NCBI GenBank assembly: GCA_017889845.1
Contig: JAGGAJ010000042.1
Coordinates: forward strand, 1-11,643
Direction: 5' to 3'
Source: Deltaproteobacteria bacterium
GTDB lineage: Bacteria; Desulfobacterota; Deferrimicrobia; Deferrimicrobiales; Deferrimicrobiaceae
Length of the DNA: 11,643 nucleotides
Part shown: one piece after another, positions 1-7,700 of the stretch
Layout: the number at the start of each line of letters is the position of its first letter
Position numbering within the stretch: position 1 is the first letter of the stretch
Program-made: the position numbers and the translations under genes
The notes under the pieces: model-generated
What the model was told of the DNA's origin: nothing
What the model saw: the letters and a program-made list of their open reading frames with translations, nothing else
Databases searched by the model: none

Positions 1-18
1 TTCGACGCGCCGTCAGGT

Positions 19-28
19 CCTCCTCCTT
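19..28 (-). promoter_or_regulatory. Shine-Dalgarno-like purine run at the window edge
   Basis: Read on the minus strand this is AAGGAGGAGG, a near-perfect anti-16S match lying just downstream of the ald stop. No ATG, GTG or TTG follows it at a useful distance before the window ends. It may therefore serve a further minus-strand gene starting at or just past the edge, or be chance. Confidence 0.3.
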
Positions 29-45
29 GCCCGATTGCTCCTGGC

Positions 46-1164
46 TTAGCCGATTGCGCCGGATGGGGACACCCAGGGCAGCCCGAACGCCTTCGCGACT
101 CCCCCGCAGGTGACCATTCCCCGGAAGGTGTTGAGCCCCGCGAGGAGTCCCGGGTCGGCGCGCAGGGCGCCTTCCACCCCATTGCGGGCGAAGGAGACCA
201 GGTACGGCAGCGTAGCAGCTGCGAGCGCCTGCGTGGAGGTGCGGGGGACGGCGGCGGGCATGTTGGTCACGCAGTAGTGGACGATCCCCTCTTCCGTATA
301 GTACGGATCCGCGTGAGTCGTGGGCCGCGTCGTCTCGAGGGAGCCGCCCTGGTCCACGGCTATGTCCACCGCAACCGCCCCGGGCCGCATCGACCGGAGC
401 AGTTCGCGGCTCACCAGCACGGGGGCGCGCTCCCCCGCCACCAGGACCGTGGAAACCAGGAGGTCCGCCTCCCGCGCCTCCGCGGCGACCGTTTCCGGCA
501 CGGAATGGAGGGTGCGGATGCGGCCCGCGCACTCCCGCTCCGCAAGCAGAAGCTTCCCCCGGTCCACGTCGAGCGCCGTGACGCGCGCGCCGACCCCGAC
601 GGCGATGCGGGCGGCGGAGCGCCCCGCCACTCCCGCGCCGAGGATGCAAACGTCCCCCGGCGGGGCATCACCGGCGCCGGACAACAATACGCCGCGTCCC
701 CCGCACGCCTTTTCGAGCCCGCGTGCGCCGATCTGAATGGACAGGATCCCCGCTACCTCGCTCATCGGGCGCAGGATGGGGAGGGCCCCTGCCGCGGTCA
801 CCGTCTCGTAGGCGATCGCGGTGACGCGGCGCGCAAGAAGTTCCTTGGTGAGGTCGGGAAACGCGGCCAGGTGCAGGAAGGTGAACAGCGCGGAGGACGC
901 GGAGAGGTGACGGAACTCCCGCGGGACCGGTTCCTTGACTTTCGCGACCAGGTCGGCGGACCAGGCGTCCGCCGCGTCCGGGATGACGCGCGCGCCGGCC
1001 GCCAGGTACTCCCCGTCGGAGAACCCGCTGCCGGTCCCCGCGCCCGTTTCCACGACGAGGTCCACCCCCGTCGCCTTCAGGGCTTTCGCCGCCGAAGGTG
1101 TCAGGGCCACCCGGTTCTCGCCGGCCTTGATTTCACGCGGGACCCCGATGCGCAACGAAGCCAC
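46..1164 (-). CDS. ald: Alanine dehydrogenase
   Basis: NAD-dependent oxidative deamination of L-alanine to pyruvate and ammonium, or the reverse reductive amination; cytoplasmic. The 372-aa length is normal for the family. Visible hallmarks are the N-terminal RIGVPREIK segment, the substrate-binding Lys77 in KVKEP, the catalytic His98 in FTFLHLA, the MSEVAG segment at 134-139, the NAD-binding loop GAGVAG at 176-181 with acidic Asp199 ending beta-2, the catalytic Asp271 in DIAVDQGG, and CVTNMPAAVP in the C-terminal part. The listed start is GTG. A TTG three codons downstream (1155) would give MRIGVPREIK, which matches the usual family N-terminus, and neither start has a clear ribosome binding site. 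It lies 62 bp downstream of the cold-shock gene on the same strand, so readthrough from that promoter is plausible. Family assignment is secure; the exact start is not. Confidence 0.96.
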   Translation of the reverse strand: MASLRIGVPREIKAGENRVALTPSAAKALKATGVDLVVETGAGTGSGFSDGEYLAAGARVIPDAADAWSADLVAKVKEPVPREFRHLSASSALFTFLHLAAFPDLTKELLARRVTAIAYETVTAAGALPILRPMSEVAGILSIQIGARGLEKACGGRGVLLSGAGDAPPGDVCILGAGVAGRSAARIAVGVGARVTALDVDRGKLLLAERECAGRIRTLHSVPETVAAEAREADLLVSTVLVAGERAPVLVSRELLRSMRPGAVAVDIAVDQGGSLETTRPTTHADPYYTEEGIVHYCVTNMPAAVPRTSTQALAAATLPYLVSFARNGVEGALRADPGLLAGLNTFRGMVTCGGVAKAFGLPWVSPSGAIG

Positions 1165-1192
1165 CCCGTTACGACCCCGCGAGTTATTTGCG

Positions 1193-1216
1193 CGCCCGGC
1201 CCGCGAGGGCCGGGCG
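1193..1216 (-). terminator. Perfect 10-bp GC hairpin between the cold-shock gene and ald
   Basis: The arms CGCCCGGCCC and GGGCCGGGCG are perfectly complementary around a 4-nt loop (TCGC on the minus strand), starting 10 nt after the cold-shock stop codon. Position and stem strength suit a terminator or a 3'-end stabilising structure. The bases that follow on the minus strand (CGCAAATAAC) hold no U tract, so it may be a weak attenuator that lets some transcription into ald. Confidence 0.55.
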
Positions 1217-1226
1217 TTTCAAACGG

Positions 1227-1427
1227 TCAGACCTTGCGGACGTTCGCCGCCTTCTTCCCCTTCGGGCCGGAAGTCACCTCGAACTCGACCCGCTGTCCCT
1301 CGGCGAGTGTGCGGAACCCGTCGCCCTTGATCTCGCTGAAATGGACGAAGATGTCTTCCCCGCCCTCCTCCGTGATGAAGCCGAATCCCTTCGCGTCGTT
1401 GAACCACTTCACCGTGCCAGTCGCCAT
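1227..1427 (-). CDS. Cold-shock protein (CspA family)
   Basis: A 66-aa single cold-shock domain, a five-stranded OB fold that binds single-stranded RNA and DNA and melts RNA secondary structure. The opening MATGTVKWFNDAKGFGFI is diagnostic. RNP1 is KGFGFI (13-18) and RNP2 is DIFVHF (25-30), with Trp8, Phe15, Phe17, Phe27, His29 and Phe30 forming the nucleic-acid-binding face. The open frame runs 29 codons further upstream, but the ATG at 1427 is chosen because AAGGAG (1436-1441) sits 8 nt before it and because the family begins here. A long leader with a sigma70-like promoter lies upstream, and ald follows on the same strand. Members may act in cold adaptation or constitutively as RNA chaperones; the sequence does not decide which. 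Confidence 0.96.
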   Translation of the reverse strand: MATGTVKWFNDAKGFGFITEEGGEDIFVHFSEIKGDGFRTLAEGQRVEFEVTSGPKGKKAANVRKV

Positions 1428-1633
1428 CCGAAGCGCTCCTTCGCCGGCCCGTAAGGCCGCGGTCTGTTGGGTCCGGGCGATTCGCCGCCCCCGTACGTCC
1501 GGCCCGCCGGGCATGGCCCGCTGCGCGGCGGAACCGCCGCGGGGCGGCGCTCCCTCCGTGCCGGGAACCGGATCATCTGCGGAATGACGTCAGGCTCGAT
1601 GGCGGGGTCCGCCGCGGCGCAATCCGTCGGTCC
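1428..1633 (-). promoter_or_regulatory. Long structured leader of the cold-shock gene (inferred)
   Basis: If the promoter at 1640-1669 is right, the cold-shock transcript carries about 200 untranslated nucleotides, as is common for csp genes whose leaders change fold with temperature. Within it are a perfect 8-bp palindrome pair at 1524-1531 and 1534-1541 (CGCGGCGG and CCGCCGCG, two bases apart), a 5-bp stem at 1601-1613, and the palindrome TGACGTCA at 1585-1592. No convincing E. coli-type cold box was seen. The leader role is inference. The same DNA is upstream of the giant plus-strand gene. Confidence 0.4.
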
Positions 1634-1660
1634 GGTCTCATCCTATAGGGAAACGGACCG
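1628..1660. promoter_or_regulatory. Inverted repeat CGGTCCG-N19-CGGACCG over the promoter
   Basis: Perfect 7-bp half-sites lie at 1628-1634 and 1654-1660. One falls in the spacer of the leftward promoter and the other at its predicted transcription start, which is where a dimeric repressor would bind. The 26-bp centre-to-centre distance is more typical of a DNA-binding dimer or tetramer than of an RNA hairpin. The binding protein is unknown and GC-rich chance matches are possible. Confidence 0.35.
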
Positions 1661-1669
1661 CCGGGTCAA
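1640..1669 (-). promoter_or_regulatory. Putative sigma70 promoter for the cold-shock gene (and ald)
   Basis: On the minus strand TTGACC (plus positions 1664-1669) matches the -35 consensus at five of six bases. It is followed after 16 nt by TATAGG (1642-1647) or after 18 nt by TAGGAT (1640-1645) as the -10 element. Transcription would start near 1633. This AT-rich patch stands out in very GC-rich surroundings. No comparably good promoter was found for the plus-strand gene in this gap. Confidence 0.5.
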
Positions 1670-1778
1670 TACGGGGATCCGCGACGGGGTTCTGCAACGG
1701 GGGGCGGTATCGCGCATCCAACCAGTGTTCCGTCTCGTCGACCGGATGCCCCGGCCGTTCCGCGGCCGCACCTACCTC

Positions 1779-1784
1779 AAGGAG
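1779..1784 (+). promoter_or_regulatory. Ribosome binding site that fixes the giant gene's start
   Basis: AAGGAG lies 6 nt before the ATG at 1791. The same frame is open back to 1467, but that extension has no comparable site and its 108 residues look like random GC-rich translation, so 1791 is taken as the start. Confidence 0.85.
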
Positions 1785-1790
1785 CACCAG

Positions 1791-4700
1791 ATGAGCGAGT
1801 CGACCGCACCGACCGGAGAATCCTGGCCCCTGGGGATTCCGCCGACCCTGGGCGTCCCCCTGCCCCCGCGGATGCGTGCGCTCACGATCCGCCGGAACCG
1901 GTACGGGCCCCCGTCCCTCTCCGTCCGGTGCGAGCTCGTTCCAACGCCCCGCCTGCGACCCACCGACGCGAAGCGCGTCCTCGTGTCCCTGCTCGCCACC
2001 GGGCCCAACTTCAACACCAACTTCGCCGCCCTCGGCCTCCCCGTGCCGGTGTTCGGGAAAGGCGACCCGGAGACGGTGCACATCCCGGGGAGCGACGCCC
2101 TCGGGATCGTCGTGGACGCGGGGCCCGCCGTGTCGGCGTTGAAGGTCGGGCAGGCCGTCATCCTCGACTCCTGGACCGGACGCAACATCCGGGGGTACGA
2201 GACCCACGACGGGTTCAATGCCCAGTTCGCGGTGGTGGACGAGGAACGGGCGATCCCCGTGACGGGGGCGCTGCGGGAGCACACCCCGGAGCGGCTGGCG
2301 GCGATGCTCCTCGCCTACGGCACCGCGTACCGCGCCGTGGTGGAGCGTCTCGCCGTCAGGCCCGGGGATTCGGTGCTCGTCCTCGGCGGCGGGAAAGGGA
2401 CGAGTTTCGCCGGCGCGCAGATCGCGAAGGCCCTCGGCGCCAGGGTCGTGCTAGTCGGCTCGAACCCGGCCCTCGCGCAGGGGTTGATCGTCCGCGGGAT
2501 GGCGGACGCCTTCGTCGACCGCAGGGCGCTCCCGGCGGCGGTCTTCGGCGTCCTCTCCCCGGAAGAGACGCAGGAATCGTGGGAGCGGCGCACCGAACCG
2601 TTCCGGCAGGCAGTGCTCGCCGCCAACGGCGGCAACCCCGTGGACGCCGTGTTCGAACACACCGGGGGGGAGAATTTCCCGCTGCTGGTGTCGGTCCTGT
2701 CGCCCGGCGGCTCCCTCGCGTTCTTCGGCGCCACGGGGCGCGGTCTCAAGGGGGAGTACAAGGAGACCTTCTTCCACGGCGGACGCCGGTTCGTGATGGA
2801 CGCGCGGTGGGTGTGGATGCGGCAGAAACAGGTCCTTTTCCGCTCCGACCGGCCCGCGGAGATGTTCGACGAGATCGGCCTGCCCCCGGGGCGCCGCGTC
2901 CTGGTGTGGGGCGCGGACCGTTCCGCGCGGGAGTTCGTCCGCGCCGCGCTCGCCCGCTCGGCGGAGGTGGTCGTCGTCGCCTCCCGGTCCCGCGAGAAGC
3001 GGGGGTTGGCCGCGCTGGGCAGGATGGGAATCCCACCCACCCACGTCGTCGACCGCGACGCCCTGACGCTCCCGGAGGACATGCCGGACCCGCTGACGCC
3101 GGAGGGCGGGATGAACCCGGTGTACGCCTCGGGGTTCATGCGGCACGCACAGGCCCTGGGGAAGGCGCTCTGGAAGGTGTTCGGCCCCCGGGTGAGCCCC
3201 GACGTCGTCGTGGACCGCGCCGACCAGAGCACCTTGCACTTCAGCACCTTCGTCGCCCGCGACTTCGACGAGCGGGACGTCCTGCCGTGCGGGACGGTCC
3301 TGGTGCGGGGAAAGGGCGACCTCACCATCCGCGGGTCCCACATGTACTGCGCCGCGCAGGGGGCCGAGGTGGTCCGGCTGCTGGCCGGCGGGCGGATCGT
3401 GATGGACCAGGAGGACCTCGAGATCACCGACCTCGCCGGCCTCCCCGGCCTCCAGCAGCGGATGCTGGACGGAACGATGCGCAAGCCGAAGGGGGTTGCG
3501 CTGGTGCAGGCGGACCGCCCCGGCCGGACGATCGCGGAGTACGAGGAGATCTTCCGGGGCGACGCGGCGCACGCCGCAGACCCGGCCGGGCACAGGTACC
3601 TCGACGTGCGCATCGTGGCCGAGGTGGCGGTGGTCACCGTGACGCGGCCCGAGGCGCTGAACGCCCTGAGCGGCTCGTTGCTCGGGCAGCTGGGGGGCCT
3701 CGTCCGTGAGGTCTCCTCGGACGGCGCGATCCAGGGACGCAAGGTCCGGGCGATCGTCCTGACCGGCGCGGGGCGCTCCTTCGTCGCGGGAGCGGACGTG
3801 AAGGAGTTCCACGGCAGCTCGGCGGATGCGGTCGGGGCCCTCGCCTGGAAGAACATATCCGTGTTCTCCGAACTGGAGAACCTCCCCGTCCCCGTGGTCG
3901 CCCTGGTGGACGGCTTCGCCCTCGGCGGCGGAAACGAGCTCGCCATGAGCGCCCACTACCGGATCGTCACCGAGAACGCCCTCCTCGGACAGCCGGAGGT
4001 GAAGCTCGGCATCATCCCGGGGTACGGCGGGATGCAGCGGCTCCCCCGCCTCGTCGGTCCGGCCCGCGCGGCGGAGCTGTGCGTCAACGGGGAGCCCGTG
4101 GATGCGCACGTCGCCGTCGCGATCGGCCTGGCGGACGAGTTCGCCCCGTCCGCGTCGGCGCTGCCGCGGGCCGTCGCGGTCGCCCGGGATTTCGCGGCGG
4201 GGAGATCGGCCGCGCCGCGGAGGGACTGGGACGCCATCGCGGCGGGACAGAAGGGGGAGCTTGCCCGCCTGTTCGGCCGCCCGGACGTCCGGGCCATCCT
4301 GGACGCCCCGACGCCGGGGAAGGATCAGGCGGGGGACCTCCGGGCCTCGCGCCTCGCCGCCGCCCGGGACGCACTGGTCGCGATGCGGCACGGTTACGAA
4401 CGCGGCTTCGCGGACGGGTTGCGAAACGACGCCCGGATGTTCGGCGCGGTCGCCGCGTCCCCCGGGGGCCAGGAGTGGGTCGGCCGTTTCCTTTCGAAGG
4501 ACCCGGCCCAGTCCTCGCTCCTCACGCTGCTCCCCCCCGCGGACGCGGAGGAGCAGCCGGTCACGAAAAAGGCTCCGGGGGACCGCCCCATCTCCTTCCA
4601 GGAGATCGGGGCGATCGCGGCGACGTTGAAGGAAAAGATCCGGTCCGGGGGAGTGACTCCCCTCCCGAGGAAGATCCTGAACGAGGTCGTGGCACTCCTC

Positions 4701-7700
4701 GGGGAGCGACCCGCACCGGACATCCTGCGGGAGGTCGATCCGAAGCGGGCGGAGGGGGTGAACCGGACCGTCGCATCGCTTCTATCCCGCGGGAAGATCG
4801 CGGTGCGCGTCGTGGACCTGGGGGACGACGAGGGGTTCCGGCGCGAAAACGCCCGTCCGACCTGCGAGGTGCTGCTGGTCGAGAGGGACGGCGACGTGCT
4901 CTGGGAGGGGAAGAAACGGTATCGCCCGGAAAAAGGGGACCACCCGCGGATCTTCCTGCCGAAGGCGTTCCTGGAGCGGAACGCGTCCCGCCCCCACGTC
5001 GCGTACCAGGCGATCGTCCACCCCATCCTCGAATGGGTGTTCGGCTATCCCCACATGGTCGCGGTACTCAGCGAGTCGGCATTCAACTTCGCCGTACCCG
5101 CCGAGGGAGCCGGCGCCCTTTCGGACCTGAACCGGTACATCGCGGAACGCGCGGGGGCCGACCACGACTTCGCCTACTTCCACCGGATCCTCGGGGACGC
5201 CTACGAGCCCGACGACTTCCGCAAGGAGGAACTGGCGAACTTCTTCGGCGGGCACGAGGGGAAGGTGAACACGGTCCTTTCCCGCGCCCGGGAAATGGGG
5301 GCCCGCTACCGGGACGCCGTCACGGAAGCCCGGGAGACGGCGCGGGGCGACATCGCCCGGGAACAGGTCACGAAAGGCCGCGCGGCCCTCGGGGAAGGGG
5401 ATGCGGACCGGGCCCTGCAGCTGCTCCGGCAACTCGTGTCCTCGCCGGAGACCCCGGCGCCGTACCGCGGGGAAGCGTCGGACCTTCTGGCCGTCGCGAT
5501 CCGGTCGTACGCCCTCGGCGCCGACCCCGACTTCGAGGGGCTCTCCGTCGCAAACGGGGAAGTAATCACGGAGTCCTGGGCGGGCCCGAAGGCGAAGGAA
5601 CTCGGGGGGCTGCTTTCCCTGTCCCTGTCCGTTGCGCTGCGGCATGCCGCCGGCGCGGGTGCGGGCGACACCGTTGCCGGCGGCCCCGCTCCCCGGATGG
5701 TGCACGTGGTGCGCGAGCTGGAACGCCCCTCCGGGAAATTCATCGACGGGAACGACGGGACCCACTGGGTGTTCGAGAGGGCTTTCGTCGAACGGTTCCT
5801 GGAAGGGGTTTCGTCCGGCACGACCGCGGAAACGGTCGCCGCCCTGCTCGCCTGCCGGTTCCTGCGCGACGCCGCATTCCCCGACGAAAAGCTCTCCATC
5901 GAGCGCCAGTACACCGCCGCGGTCAAGGGGACCCTCGAGGGGTACCGGTTCTACCAGGGCCTTCCGCCGGACACCCGCCGGGACATGGCGGCATTCTACG
6001 ACCGTTACCCGCCCGCCGACCACCTCTTCCAACTCTTCGCATCCCTCGAGAAGGAAGGGAACCCGGCGCGGGCGAGCCACCTGATCCGCAGCGTCACAGC
6101 GCGGACCCACTCCTTCCGGCACGTCCAGTATCCCGACACCTCCCTCGCTGGGAAAGTGGTCGTCATCACGGGGGGAGGCACCGGGATGGGCCGGTCCCTC
6201 GCCCTCGAAGCAGCGCGCCGCGGCGGGAACGTGGTTCTCACCGGCAGGCGCCCCGGCCCCCTCCTCTCGACCAAGGCCGATATGGACGATCTGACCCGCC
6301 ACCTCGGGCTCACGAACCAGACGCTCGCGGTCCAGGGGGACGTGTCGGACCCGAAGTACGTGGGGGAGATGTTCGAGCAGATCGAGCGGGAGTTCGGGCG
6401 GATCGACGTCCTGTACAACAACGCCGGAGTGTCCGGCCCGGTGATGTTCGGCTCGGCGTACGAGGAAGGGCACTTCGACGAATACCGGGAGGCGGTCAAC
6501 ATCCACCTCACCGGCTCCTGGATGGCCTCCCTGGAGGCGGCCCGGGTCATGGAGTCCCAGCCCGGGGGCGGGACGATCGTGATGGTGGGCACCTTCTACA
6601 GCGAGAGCATCCACCGGCACGTCCTGCACGCCTACCCCGGCCGTCTCCCCTATACATCCGCGCAGTCCGCGAAGCTGGCCCTGGGCGACTATCTCGCGTG
6701 GGCCCTCGCGGGGAAGAACGTCACCGTCCTGTCGCTGAACCCGTCCGCCGTCTCCACCGAGCGGCTGCAGAAGGGGACGGGGGTGTTCGACAAGGGGTCG
6801 CGCGCGCGCGCCCGGATCGGACGGAACGTCCCCCCCGAGGCGCTGGAACGGGACACCCTCGAACGGACGGTCGGCCACGCCTTCGTCGATCCGAAGGACT
6901 TCGCCGCGCTGGCCCTCGAGGTGGCCGGCGGACCGTTCCGGAGGACGATCGGGGGGACGCGCCTGCCGATGGGAGGTGTCACATACGAGCAGGCCCCCGG
7001 CGTGATCCCCTCCCCCGCCGCCCTGTCGCGGTATCCCGACATCGTGGGAAAGGTCGCTCTCCTCGTGGTCGGGCGCCCCCTCGCGGGGGACCTGCCCCTG
7101 ATCGAGGCGTCCGCGGTGGCGCTTGCCCGCTCCGGCGCCGCGGTGGTCCTCGCGGGCAGCCGCCCCGAGGTCCTGGAGCCGGTCGCCCTGAAGATCAACT
7201 CCCGCGGCGGCGAGGGGACCGCGACCGTCTGCCCGGTGAACCTCTCCCACGCAGCGCACGTCCAGGAGCTGTTCGACAGCCTACCGCGCATCGACGCCCT
7301 CCTGTATTTCACAGGGAGCGTCGACTGGAAAAGACCCCTGACCACCCTCCCCCACGACGAGTGGACCGACATGGTGGAGCATTTCGGCGCGCTCCCCCGC
7401 TTCTTCTGCTGGCAGGCCGAGCGCCGGATGGACCGGGACGGCACGGACGGCTCGATCGTGATCGTGGGGCCCGATCTTTCCGGGGTCCCCTCCATCCGGG
7501 AGCGGAACCTCGTCCAGGTGTTCCAGGCGATGCTGCGCCCCGCCGTGGCGACGGAGGCGATGGAGCGCGCCCTCATGCGGAAGGCCCAGACGGAAGGGAC
7601 CGCCCCCGCCCGCGTGGCGGACGTCAACATCGGCCTCGTGCTCCCGGGCCGGACGGACGGGAGGAACCGGCAGGCGCGCCCCGAGGCGACCGCCGCGTCC

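Noticed and set aside
1428..1514. A 29-residue N-terminal extension of the cold-shock protein
   Set aside because: The family begins at MATGTVKWFN and a good ribosome binding site lies just upstream of that ATG.
1467..1790. A 108-residue N-terminal extension of the giant protein
   Set aside because: The frame is open, but the residues resemble no domain, the DNA fits a control region for the divergent cold-shock gene, and AAGGAG sits 6 nt before the ATG at 1791.
1791..5000. Reading the N-terminal half as propionyl-CoA synthase
   Set aside because: That enzyme has an N-terminal acyl-CoA ligase and the order ligase-hydratase-reductase. Here there is no AMP-binding ligase motif and the reductase comes first.
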